Shown: one piece after another, positions 1 to 8,502 of the stretch
Layout of the letters: every line of letters starts with the position of its first letter
Numbering within the stretch: the stretch's first letter is position 1
Source: CAZVGZ01 sp964627605
GTDB lineage: Bacteria > Latescibacterota > MWCZ01 > CAZVGZ01
NCBI GenBank assembly: GCA_964627605.1
Contig: CAZVGZ010000001.1
Location: 62,001-126,000, forward strand
DNA: 64,000 nucleotides
Reading direction: 5' to 3'
The notes under the pieces: generated by a model
Databases searched by the model: none
What the model was told of the DNA's origin: nothing
The model's input: only the letters and a program-made list of their open reading frames with translations
Translations under genes and position numbers: made by a program

Positions 1-228
1 GATGTTCACCTTGCCCTCCAGCACGATATACATCGCCACACCGGGGTTATCCTGGTGGAAGATCGCTTCGCCGGACTGGTAAGTGCGAAAATGTACGATC
101 CTCTCAACGTCATTTCGCTCCGAGCGGGAGAGGCCTTCGAATAGATGGATAGCCCCAAGTGTCTCGTCCAAGGATTCTTCTGATGGGCGGAGTCGCTGGA
201 TCACGCTTGTCCAGATACCCGAAATCAT
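1..228 (-). CDS. cyclic-nucleotide-binding domain protein, partial (C-terminus beyond window)
   Basis: Reading leftward from an ATG at 228, 76 codons are visible before the window edge. After about 27 residues they follow the start of a cNMP-binding (CRP-like effector) fold: a 'LFEGLS..ER' helix, 'YQSGEAIFHQ', then 'MYIVLEGKVNI', which is the usual first half of the beta-roll. The phosphate-binding cassette and everything after it lie outside, so ligand binding and any DNA-binding or channel domain cannot be judged. The ATG overlaps the stop of tonB as ATGA, so it is probably translationally coupled as the last visible gene of the Ton operon. A sensor of this kind at the end of a Ton operon could tie uptake to a nucleotide signal, but that is inference. 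Confidence 0.75.
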   Translation of the reverse strand, partial: MISGIWTSVIQRLRPSEESLDETLGAIHLFEGLSRSERNDVERIVHFRTYQSGEAIFHQDNPGVAMYIVLEGKVNI

Positions 229-1073
229 CGTGCTCCTCCTTGCCCTTTCCGGCCTGGGGCGAATGTAATTATGATTCTACCTGTCTGGTCAGCCGTGTTG
301 GCACCAGACGGAAGTGGATCGAAGTGGCTCGCTCGCAAGAACGCCCTTGCGAACTCCTCCAAATCTGGGTCCTCTTTTCTAAGCGGTATGGCATCCACAA
401 CAGTTCCGTCGGCTGAGACTATGAGCGAAAACTGGAGTCTGGTGCGCGGCGGCAGGTCGATGAGGGTGCGCCCGGTTGCTGCGAAGAATTCGCGGCCCTG
501 GAGCTGTCCTTCAATCTTGATTACCGGCTCGACATCACCGCCAATCGCTTCGGATTCCATCGAACCTGCCGTACCGATGCCCTGATCAATGTCAATACTA
601 GCCCCGGTATAGGCGATTTTCCTGTCCCCAAACAGGCCTCGGGGGTTGGTTTTGCGGGGGCTGGTAACCATCCGCCGGGGTTCGGTCACTTTGTCGTCTG
701 CACTTGATACGCGGTCAGGAAGCACGAGGCGCTCTTGATCGGTAACCCGCACCGACGGCACTTCGACCTCTGGGAGTTTACGATCCGGCGCTGCTTCCTG
801 TCGATCGTCACTGGCGTCGGTGCCGCTAAAGGATCTGTCCAAAATCCTCGAAAGCCGCTCCGGTGATATCCGTCCTAGATTCAGTTCTACAAACTCCGTC
901 GGCTTCTGTCTGTGGTTGACAGTAACAGCCGCCGATAAGGCCGCCATCCCAACGAGCAGACCCACCGTAACAGCGCCGCTGCCATACTCTCTAATACGTT
1001 TCTTTGACAGACTTATCGAGATCATTTTTGGCTTTTTTTCTGGTGCGCCGCCCTGTGTCCAACAGCCCACCAT
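225..1073 (-). CDS. tonB: TonB-family energy transducer
   Basis: Predicted periplasm-spanning protein that carries proton-motive energy from ExbB/ExbD to outer-membrane receptors. With the start at 1073 it has 282 residues: a short basic N-terminus, one membrane helix at about 32-53 (GSGAVTVGLLVGMAAL), a long charged and proline-containing linker, and a C-terminal TonB-like domain at about 230-282 ('LIVSADGTVVDAIPL', 'FDPL'). The start is uncertain. The frame is open upstream to 1172, overlapping exbD, and ATG at 1025 is an alternative; 1073 was chosen because AGGGTGACGG precedes it. It follows exbB and exbD in the same operon and overlaps the next gene as ATGA. Identification rests on order plus the C-terminal pattern. 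Confidence 0.75.
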   Translation of the reverse strand: MVGCWTQGGAPEKKPKMISISLSKKRIREYGSGAVTVGLLVGMAALSAAVTVNHRQKPTEFVELNLGRISPERLSRILDRSFSGTDASDDRQEAAPDRKLPEVEVPSVRVTDQERLVLPDRVSSADDKVTEPRRMVTSPRKTNPRGLFGDRKIAYTGASIDIDQGIGTAGSMESEAIGGDVEPVIKIEGQLQGREFFAATGRTLIDLPPRTRLQFSLIVSADGTVVDAIPLRKEDPDLEEFARAFLRASHFDPLPSGANTADQTGRIIITFAPGRKGQGGAR

Positions 1074-1123
1074 AACATCCGTCACCCTAGAAAAAGATGT
1101 TCCAACCCACCCCTGTAATCCGA

Positions 1124-1531
1124 CTATCCGGTACTCCGCACGGATTCGGTGGCTATGAGAAATCTCTCCCACCCAGCGCTTCTGGCGAGGTCCATCACAT
1201 CAACTACCGCCTCGAGCGGAAGACGGCGATCGGCTCTCAAAACAATGATCTGATTTGGGTCTACGAGCCTCTGCCTAAGCTCCTGAATCAGCATCGGGCG
1301 GGTGAAGGACTCGTCATTGAGATATATTGTTTGGTCGAACGCAACCGACAAGACGATGGATCTCTCCGAACTGATATCCCCGGCCACCGATTCTGGGAGT
1401 CGGACTTTGATGCCCAACTGAAGGAAAAAAGTGGACGACAGCAGAAAAAACACCAGCAGAAGGAACACGATGTCCGTCAGGGAGATCGCTGCGAACCCGG
1501 TAAGCAGCGGCTGGTTGGTGCGTAGCTTCAC
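1124..1531 (-). CDS. exbD: biopolymer transport protein ExbD/TolR
   Basis: Proton-channel partner of ExbB in the inner membrane, powering TonB. The 135-residue protein has a short N-terminus, one transmembrane helix (LTDIVFLLLVFFLL) carrying the essential membrane aspartate at residue 20, and a periplasmic domain ending near 'PLEAVVDVMDLARSAG', typical of ExbD/TolR. The GTG at 1531 was chosen because it overlaps the exbB stop as GTGA and places the aspartate at the normal depth; the open frame continues upstream through exbB, but that part does not look like ExbD. The family is usually 130-140 residues, matching this choice. Confidence 0.88.
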   Translation of the reverse strand: MKLRTNQPLLTGFAAISLTDIVFLLLVFFLLSSTFFLQLGIKVRLPESVAGDISSERSIVLSVAFDQTIYLNDESFTRPMLIQELRQRLVDPNQIIVLRADRRLPLEAVVDVMDLARSAGWERFLIATESVRSTG

Positions 1532-2151
1532 GAAGACGACCCGCTGTCGGTGAGTATGGGGATGACCGCTCCCACTGCGGACTCCAAGTCGTTCGAGAAC
1601 CGTTGGACCCGACTCACAAGATAGTTGTACGCCACCGTCGCCAAAATTCCGACAGACAGTCCAAACGCCGTGGTGACCATCGCCTCCCATATGCCACCTG
1701 CCAGTATCTTCGCTGTGACGTTCCCGATGACATACTCTATATCCTGGAAAGCTCGGATCATACCGGTCACGGTGCCCAAAAAACCGATGAGCGGTGCCAC
1801 ACCAGATATCGTTGCCAACACTCCGAGCTTGGCCTCAAGGGTGTAGGCAGCGCGGTTGCCCTCGTTTTCCACCGCCTCTTTTATCGTGTCGCGGTCGCGG
1901 TCTCGAACGCTGACCGCAGCCAAGATCACCCCAGCGACCGGATCGTCCTCTACCTCCAAAATATGTTGGGCATCTTCAGGTCGCCCGCTTTTAAGAGCCT
2001 CAATCGCCTGCCCTACAGTCGAATCGCCACTCGCCCTCAGCCTCGTATACGCCCAAGCCCTGTCTATCGTCACCCATATCGCAGTTGCTAGGCAGACGGC
2101 GATGGGGATCATGAGCCAGCCGCCCTTTGTCAGCATTGCCCACACTGTCAC
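1528..2151 (-). CDS. exbB: MotA/TolQ/ExbB proton channel protein
   Basis: Inner-membrane proton channel of the Ton complex. The 207 residues contain three membrane helices: about 10-29, 108-130 ('GVAPLIGFLGTVTGMI', the family signature) and 155-178 ('AMVTTAFGLSVGILA', with the conserved threonines). A cytoplasmic loop lies between the first two. The GTG start at 2151 is preceded by AAGGAG at good spacing. The gene sits 25 bases after the beta-barrel gene and overlaps exbD by 4 bases, so the three Ton genes and the putative outer-membrane protein are one transcription unit. TolQ is an alternative name by sequence alone; the following TonB-like gene favours ExbB. Confidence 0.88.
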   Translation of the reverse strand: MTVWAMLTKGGWLMIPIAVCLATAIWVTIDRAWAYTRLRASGDSTVGQAIEALKSGRPEDAQHILEVEDDPVAGVILAAVSVRDRDRDTIKEAVENEGNRAAYTLEAKLGVLATISGVAPLIGFLGTVTGMIRAFQDIEYVIGNVTAKILAGGIWEAMVTTAFGLSVGILATVAYNYLVSRVQRFSNDLESAVGAVIPILTDSGSSS

Positions 2152-2176
2152 GTTGATGCTCCTTGTGTCATGATGT

Positions 2177-3892
2177 CTACCACTCCCTGCCGACGCCGAG
2201 AGCCAGTGTTAGGCCTGGTTCGACAAACCCTTCCCACCGCTCGTAACGAGTATGGAAGATATTATACAACCAGAGCCGACCATAGAGGCCATGCCGCATG
2301 GGATGCTGGGCACCGATATCCATTACCGCGTAGCTGCCCATCTTCACTCGTTTGCCCTGGGAATCTGCGTGGGGTCGGCGACCAATCCACGTCAGACGAG
2401 GCATCAGCCTTAGGTTCTCCCACAAGTCCATACTTGAGGAGACTTCGTGGTGGAAGTCAGGCACGTATGAAACTCCAGACCGTTCTTGGTAGGCTGACCA
2501 GAAGACCCTCAGCTTGCTTGCTATGGACACCTTTGGTCCGACTCGATGTTGAATCGTAAGATATCCGGTGCGGATCGACACGTTGTCTTCATCATAGGTC
2601 AACTCGAAATCGGGCGTCGCGGCCCTGTCAGAGACCCCAGCCGTCGATCTATCCAACGCCGGAACAGCCCAGGGCTTGTCCCACACAGGGTAGTTCCTGA
2701 TGAGGTTGAAGCGGAAGCCTGCGGTGATATGCCGTCCCTCGCCGCGCTGTGCGTCCACCCTGATGTCCAAGTCCGCCCTGTGGATAATCGGTTTGAGTGG
2801 TGTGTCGATGAAAAGAAACGGGTTGTCCCGGTAGGCTTCCCACAGGCCATATCGCTCAACACGCCCGCCTCCCCCGAATCGCGCCGTGAGCTTTAGCCAC
2901 GACGTAACTCTCGCCCACGCATATGCTTGAGCATACGGTTTTCTTATAGAGTCAGCGTCTGACGTAGCATCGAACGGGTTGACGCTGAAAAGTGTTACCC
3001 CCAACCCTCCGCCGTACCTTTCCTCCGGCCGGGTGAGCGCTTCGGCTCCAACGCTGGCTATCGTGGTGACACCTCCAGAGCTCTGGCCTCTCGATAGCGA
3101 TGTGCGGTCGTAGCTCGCCTTGCCACGGACGTAGAACCGCCGCCCGGCACGTTCTCCGTAGCCCTCAATAAGAACGCCGTTTTCTGTTCCACCACCGACC
3201 GGCTCCAGAGAGTCTTTGATGTTCCTACGGTCTATCTCAATCGAACCGTGCAGCTCGGTATCATCGACAGCACCGTCGCCTGCTATTTTGACAGCGATCC
3301 GGTTGAACGATCTCTCTCTATCATCGCTCAGACTCCACACCCCGTTCATCCCCTCAATCAGCTTGAAACCGACAGCGCCAGCGGTGCGGTAGGGAAGCCG
3401 CCTGCCTGCGTCGATTGAAGCCACGACCTTTCGGTGGGACGCTCCATCGCGATGCCCCGGGCCACCGCGTAGGCCAAATGATCCTGCAAGCTGCCACCCA
3501 GACCTCTCAGCGCGGCCACCGGCTTCAAGGGCCACGTTGCCTTGGTGGTTGATTAGCCCAGCGGCGTCAGCGGCGAAATCGCGCCCTGCTCGAACGATCC
3601 TGGGCAAAGCTATTTTGCCCCCAACCTGCGGTAGCACCTCTAGACCTCTCATAGATGGTCGGTGGAACTCGCGGGACTGCGGCAGGGCGTAGCCGTAGGC
3701 CGATTCCAGCTTGTTTCCTTCGGTCTGAAGCTCCACCGCGCCCTGGCCGGTGATCACCAGCGAATCGGGCATGTCGAGGCGCATTCGCTGATCGGTGGGG
3801 TCGCTCTGTTGGGCCTGGATGTGTGGCGCATATATCAGAACCTGCCACACGAGAACCAGCGTCCATCTACCGCATGTTTTCAAGTCGCTCAC
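2177..3892 (-). CDS. putative outer-membrane beta-barrel protein
   Basis: A 571-residue exported protein. Residues 1-27 are a signal peptide ending AQA. The rest alternates hydrophobic and polar residues with many aromatic and glycine turns, and the chain ends in an aromatic residue (GVGREW), as outer-membrane barrels do. There is no recognisable TonB plug domain, so it is either a plug-less barrel or a diverged receptor. The GTG start lies inside the end of the upstream TPR gene (26-base overlap) with AGAGGCGC before it. Co-transcription with exbBD-tonB suggests it is the outer-membrane client or partner of this Ton system; the substrate is unknown. Confidence 0.65.
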   Translation of the reverse strand: MSDLKTCGRWTLVLVWQVLIYAPHIQAQQSDPTDQRMRLDMPDSLVITGQGAVELQTEGNKLESAYGYALPQSREFHRPSMRGLEVLPQVGGKIALPRIVRAGRDFAADAAGLINHQGNVALEAGGRAERSGWQLAGSFGLRGGPGHRDGASHRKVVASIDAGRRLPYRTAGAVGFKLIEGMNGVWSLSDDRERSFNRIAVKIAGDGAVDDTELHGSIEIDRRNIKDSLEPVGGGTENGVLIEGYGERAGRRFYVRGKASYDRTSLSRGQSSGGVTTIASVGAEALTRPEERYGGGLGVTLFSVNPFDATSDADSIRKPYAQAYAWARVTSWLKLTARFGGGGRVERYGLWEAYRDNPFLFIDTPLKPIIHRADLDIRVDAQRGEGRHITAGFRFNLIRNYPVWDKPWAVPALDRSTAGVSDRAATPDFELTYDEDNVSIRTGYLTIQHRVGPKVSIASKLRVFWSAYQERSGVSYVPDFHHEVSSSMDLWENLRLMPRLTWIGRRPHADSQGKRVKMGSYAVMDIGAQHPMRHGLYGRLWLYNIFHTRYERWEGFVEPGLTLALGVGREW

Positions 3893-6890
3893 GCGCCTCT
3901 ACCCCCAATTCGTCGTCTTCGTGAGCGCGCATGACTTCGGTAAACAGGGTTTCAGCGCGGGACAGGTTGCCCATTCGCCTGTACACCTCACCGGCACCTA
4001 ATCTGCCTCTGGCTGCCCAATGCTCGAAACTGTCGTATACGAGCGCGACTTTGAGGTAGGCATCTAACGCGCGGCCCTGGTCGCCCTGGCGTACAGAAAT
4101 CTCTCCAAGGAGAAACTGTGCTTCCGCCGCGATCTCGTCGGCTCTTTCAGATATTACCGATTCAGCCTCACGGCTTGCGTCGTCATGTCGCCCGGACTCC
4201 ATTATAAGCCTCACCAGCGCTATTCGGGCCGTCCCCCCGGAAAGACCTGTTCCACCAAGGCCAGCAGCCTCTCTGAACAGCGCTTCTGCCGTCTCAGAGT
4301 TGCCTGCGCTGCCATAAATGCGGCCCACTCTGATAAGGACGGCTGCACGCTTGGGGTGGGTCGGGAATTTTTTATGGTATCTGTCATATGCCGTGAAAGC
4401 TCCCACGGTGTCGCTCAGTGTCAGGTAGACCTCGCCAATCTGTTCCTGGGCGTCGGCAGCGATCTCCTGGGTCGAGTTTGCGACCTCAGCGAAAAGTGCG
4501 ATCGCCGCATCGGTCCTGCCCAACTGTACGAGACTTTTGGCCTCCCAGAACCTTGGTGATGATGGCAGCGGCGCGCTGGGAAAGTCTACCCAGACGCGGT
4601 GATACTCTACGGCGGCCTCGTCATACCTCTGGCCCTGGTAGAAAAGATCCGCACGCCTCAGTAGTAGCTGCGCCGACACCGGGCTTGTCGGGTTGTCGGT
4701 CACAAATCGGTCGGTCCGAGCTATTGCCCCTTCCAAGTCGTTGAGCTGGATATAGGCCCACCAGATGCTTTTGATCGCATCGGGAACTTGGCGGACGGTG
4801 GGCCACCGGCGGAGCATCTCTTCATACGCGTCGATCCCTTGGCGGTACTTGCCTTGGTTGTAGTACGCCTCTCCCATACCGAACTGCGCTTCTGGCGCTT
4901 TCGGGCTGCGAGGATATCTCACAACAACGGCTCTAAAAGCACCAAGCGCCTGTTCGTACTCGTCGCGCTTAAAGTGCGCCCAGCCGATCATGAACTGCGC
5001 TTCGTCAACCTGTTTGGCATCTGGAAAGCGTTTGACGACCTCCCTATACGCCGCTACAGCCTCTGGAGCACGGTCGAGCCAGAGCAAACACTGCCCAACC
5101 TGGAACTGCGCACGGGCTGCCGCTTCGCCGGTCTCAACCGACACTACGAGCGCCCTGTACGATTCCAAAGCACGTTCGTAGTCGGCCTGGTTGAAATAGG
5201 CGTCACCGATGCGCAGGAGTGCGTCGTACTGGATTTCCGGTGATTGAGTCTTTGTCCGCGCCGATTCGAACTCGGTGATGGCTTCATTGAAGCGTCCTTG
5301 CTTGAACGCCGACCAGCCCATGCCATAGTGCGCCTGCCCGGCGCGGTCGCTGTCAAGGTGGTTGGTTGTGACACGTTGATAGCTCTTGGAAGCTTCGCCA
5401 AAACTGCCCAGTGCGTAGAGAGCCTCTCCGATGAGAAAATGGGCGTCCGCTTCAAGAGCGTGTCCCGGCCACTCAAGTGTGACGCGGCGAAAGTCGCGCA
5501 GCGCCTCGTCGTATTCTGTGCGCTGGTAGAAGCACCAGCCCCTTTGAAACAGCGCGTTGGGCAGCATCGGCGAGATGCTGTCGGCTTTGACCACCACCGT
5601 GCTGTATGCGCCGATGGCATCAAGCAACCTCTGCTGTGCCAACCGGGTCTCCCCGAGCATGAAAAACCCACGCATCACCAACGGCCATTCCCCATATCGC
5701 GATGTCAAAATCTCAAAAGCGTCCGCAGCGGTTTCAAGCGCATTGCGATCGAACGCCAATGCGCCCCATTCAAACGCCGCGTCATCGGCAAGTGTGTCGG
5801 TGGGGAAATCGTCTACGAAGCTGCGCATCGCCTCTTCCGCCGCTTGGCGAAGCCCGATCTCTTTGTGCAGCATCGCCCTTCGAAAAACGGCCTGCGGTAC
5901 CACAGGAGCATTCGGCCATCTGGAGGCAACCTGCCCAAAGGCGTCGATCGCGGAAGTCAAGTCTTTCTGCTCTGTGTAGGTCCAACCAACGCCGTATTGG
6001 GCTTGCGGGGCCAGAGGGGAGATAGGATGCTGAGAGACCACCTGTGTGTACGATGCTCGAGCGCGGTCAAACTCGCCCAACGCGAACTGACTTTCGCCCA
6101 CCAGGTAGGATCCTTTTGCTCTCACCGAGGGGTCCTCGACCACCTCTAAAACCTGTTCGAGCGCCCTGATCGCGTCGGAGTAGGCCGCCTGTTCAAACAG
6201 GCACTCGCCAAGCCCGAAACGGCTGTGGTCCACCAAAGAGTGCTCTGGGAACCTGGCGATTACCCCCTGATACGCCTCGGCGGCCTGTGTACAGTTTTGC
6301 CTCTTCTGCTGGACCCATCCAAGCGAATAGAGCGCGTAAGGCACCACATCGCCCTCACCGGTGGCGGCGATGGAGTAGTTGGATGTGGCATCTTCATGCT
6401 GTTCCAACGCCAGTTGCGCCTCGCCCAACCAGTACCTCGCCTCCCATATCAGGTCGCTATCGGGGTATTCGTCGGTGAGCTGGCCAAACGCCTGAGCGGC
6501 TTCTTGGGGTTGCTGGACACAATAGTGGCTCTGGCCGATCCTGTAGAGCGCATCGTCGTCCAGGGGTGACGCGCCATATTCGATGCGGAACTGGCCGAAT
6601 CTGGTCAGGGCGGCTCTGTACCTCTCCCGGTGGAAATCGCACTCAGCAAGAAGAAAAGTGACGCTGGGTAGTAGCGGGCTGGAAGGGTGACGCCGCTGAA
6701 AATCTTTTAGTGCGGTCTCTGCGAGGTCGTAGTCGCCAGCTTCATGGAGGCGCTTGGCATATTTGTAATCTCGGGCTTCAACGCTGACGGGTTGGGCGTT
6801 GGAGGTCGCCCATCCTGACAACAGCAAAACCGATATCCACGCCATTCTTCGACGCAGGGTCATAGCGGCCAGGTTGGGAGTTGCCGACAT
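3867..6890 (-). CDS. large secreted tetratricopeptide-repeat protein
   Basis: A 1007-residue protein with a signal peptide (hydrophobic 'AWISVLLLSGWATSNAQ' near residues 17-33) followed by TPR units of about 35 residues almost to the C-terminus. Recurrent signatures are 'A...F..V...YP.S..A..A.F..G' and 'G.......Y..A', as in the YbgF/BamD-type TPR proteins of the periplasm. It is first in the operon and overlaps the barrel gene by 26 bases. A scaffold role at the envelope for the barrel/Ton complex is plausible but unproven. ATG at 6890 gives the longest form; ATGs at 6863 and 6845 would also leave a signal peptide, and no strong ribosome site decides between them. Confidence 0.8.
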   Translation of the reverse strand: MSATPNLAAMTLRRRMAWISVLLLSGWATSNAQPVSVEARDYKYAKRLHEAGDYDLAETALKDFQRRHPSSPLLPSVTFLLAECDFHRERYRAALTRFGQFRIEYGASPLDDDALYRIGQSHYCVQQPQEAAQAFGQLTDEYPDSDLIWEARYWLGEAQLALEQHEDATSNYSIAATGEGDVVPYALYSLGWVQQKRQNCTQAAEAYQGVIARFPEHSLVDHSRFGLGECLFEQAAYSDAIRALEQVLEVVEDPSVRAKGSYLVGESQFALGEFDRARASYTQVVSQHPISPLAPQAQYGVGWTYTEQKDLTSAIDAFGQVASRWPNAPVVPQAVFRRAMLHKEIGLRQAAEEAMRSFVDDFPTDTLADDAAFEWGALAFDRNALETAADAFEILTSRYGEWPLVMRGFFMLGETRLAQQRLLDAIGAYSTVVVKADSISPMLPNALFQRGWCFYQRTEYDEALRDFRRVTLEWPGHALEADAHFLIGEALYALGSFGEASKSYQRVTTNHLDSDRAGQAHYGMGWSAFKQGRFNEAITEFESARTKTQSPEIQYDALLRIGDAYFNQADYERALESYRALVVSVETGEAAARAQFQVGQCLLWLDRAPEAVAAYREVVKRFPDAKQVDEAQFMIGWAHFKRDEYEQALGAFRAVVVRYPRSPKAPEAQFGMGEAYYNQGKYRQGIDAYEEMLRRWPTVRQVPDAIKSIWWAYIQLNDLEGAIARTDRFVTDNPTSPVSAQLLLRRADLFYQGQRYDEAAVEYHRVWVDFPSAPLPSSPRFWEAKSLVQLGRTDAAIALFAEVANSTQEIAADAQEQIGEVYLTLSDTVGAFTAYDRYHKKFPTHPKRAAVLIRVGRIYGSAGNSETAEALFREAAGLGGTGLSGGTARIALVRLIMESGRHDDASREAESVISERADEIAAEAQFLLGEISVRQGDQGRALDAYLKVALVYDSFEHWAARGRLGAGEVYRRMGNLSRAETLFTEVMRAHEDDELGVEARERLENMR

Positions 6891-6962
6891 GGGTGCGTAA
6901 GGTCTTCAGTCACGTTGGAGTGAGTCGACTGTCTGCTTGCGGAGGTCCCAAGCCAATACAGT

Positions 6963-6991
6963 AAAATAGGCTGCGACCCTATCGGCGTCAA
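6963..6991 (-). promoter_or_regulatory. probable sigma70-type promoter of the TPR-barrel-Ton operon
   Basis: On the minus strand TTGACG (6991-6986), a 17-base spacer and TATTTT (6968-6963). It lies about 70 bases before the ATG at 6890. The rest of the 338-base gap 6891-7228 shows no gene or RNA that I recognise. Confidence 0.5.
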
Positions 6992-7228
6992 TCCAAACCC
7001 TGGAGTTGGGCGTCACAATAATGCCGATATGTCGGCTTGATCAAGTCCCCTGTTCGCCCGGTCTGGCTGGGTCTACTATTCTTTATAGCAACGCTCTATG
7101 ATCCGCATTTTCTTTGGTAGCATTCGCTACCATCTAGAGTTCTCTCGCGGCCTTCCTCTATCGTCAAACTAAACGCAGGCCACGGGTTTGGGGTCGCAAG
7201 GCTTTTCTTATATAGATTGAGGCACACG

Positions 7229-8407
7229 ATGGCAGACACCGCTGACGCTCGTCTTGAGTTTATCGCTGACCTGAAACGAAGCGCCGATTGGAGCGATTGG
7301 CGTTGGCAACTGCGCAACAGGATATCGTCGGTAGAAAAACTTTCAAAATACATCAGTCTGTCGGCTGAAGATCAGGCAGGTGTTAAGAGTGCTGGCGACG
7401 CCTTTCGCTGGACTATTACCCCTTACTACGCCTCTTTGATGGATCAGGACGATCCGGCCTGTCCGCTGAGGCGGCAGCAGATCCCTTCACTGAGCGAGAT
7501 GTCTGATGACGCCGGTGTCTCCGATCCGCTAGGAGAGCAACGAAACTCGCCGGTGAAATCCATAGTCCACGTCTATCCTGACCGCGTAGCTCTCAAAGTG
7601 ACAAACGTGTGTCCGACGTACTGCCGATACTGTTTCAGGGAGTATTTCGTCGGCGATCAACAAGCGCATCCACCTGCCGATCAGGTTGATGCAGCCATCG
7701 ACTACGTGAGGCAACACACTGAGATAAGAGATGTGCTGCTCACCGGGGGCGATCCCGCACTGCTTAGTGATGAGAGGCTTGAGGATATTTTTCGGAGGCT
7801 CAGAGCCATCTCTCATGTGGAGATCATCCGTCTGGGTACAAGGACACCGTGTACTCTTCCTCAACGGATAACCGAGGGTTTCGCCAGCATGCTAGCCGCC
7901 TACCATCCGGTCTGGCTGAATACACATTTCAATCATCCAGATGAGGTCACACCAGAAGCGACGCAGGCGTGCGATAGGCTGACTCGCGCAGGCGTTCCTG
8001 TGGGAAATCAATCGGTGCTTCTTAAAGGGATCAACGACGATCTTGATGTGATGCGCGATCTAGTTCATGCACTGGTGAAGATTCGCGTCCGGCCATATTA
8101 CATCTTTCAGTGCCAGCTACTCAAGGGCACCGCCCATTTTCGCACTCCGATTGAACAGGGGATGTCAATCGTCGAACAACTCTGCGGTCACACTACAGGT
8201 TTTGCGGTTCCTCAATACATCCTCGATACCCCCCATGGCAAAGTGCCCATATCGTCCAACTATGTCGCTGGGCGCGATGGGGAGTTGGTCGTCCTCAAAA
8301 CATGGGGCGGGCGTCTGTGGAAGGAGCCCAACGAGCAAGATGGAAATCAGGACTTGACACTACCGCAGATCAAAGCACCAGATGCCGAAACCATGGACAC
8401 TTTTTAG
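7229..8407 (+). CDS. kamA: KamA-family radical SAM amino acid 2,3-aminomutase
   Basis: Radical SAM, PLP-dependent aminomutase of the lysine 2,3-aminomutase family, moving an alpha-amino group to the beta carbon. The 392-residue protein has the CxxxCxxC cluster (Cys128, 132, 135 in CPTYCRYC), a glycine motif LLTGGDPALL, and a PLP lysine near 338 in 'DTPHGKVPISSNYV'. The length is nearer free-substrate aminomutases (about 400) than the shorter EF-P-modifying EpmB (about 340). Whether lysine or glutamate is the substrate cannot be settled by eye. ATG 7229 has GAGG seven bases upstream; a TTG at 7217 is in frame but less likely. It stands alone between two minus-strand units. Beta-lysine often serves as an osmolyte precursor or fermentation intermediate; no partner gene is adjacent. 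Confidence 0.85.
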   Translation: MADTADARLEFIADLKRSADWSDWRWQLRNRISSVEKLSKYISLSAEDQAGVKSAGDAFRWTITPYYASLMDQDDPACPLRRQQIPSLSEMSDDAGVSDPLGEQRNSPVKSIVHVYPDRVALKVTNVCPTYCRYCFREYFVGDQQAHPPADQVDAAIDYVRQHTEIRDVLLTGGDPALLSDERLEDIFRRLRAISHVEIIRLGTRTPCTLPQRITEGFASMLAAYHPVWLNTHFNHPDEVTPEATQACDRLTRAGVPVGNQSVLLKGINDDLDVMRDLVHALVKIRVRPYYIFQCQLLKGTAHFRTPIEQGMSIVEQLCGHTTGFAVPQYILDTPHGKVPISSNYVAGRDGELVVLKTWGGRLWKEPNEQDGNQDLTLPQIKAPDAETMDTF

Positions 8408-8502
8408 AAAGAGCTCGGCGGCACCCGCTGGAAGATACTGCGACCCGGCCCAAACGCTGCGTCGCCCCAGGCTACACAATCGTTCCAGATTTGAAAGCGG
8501 TG

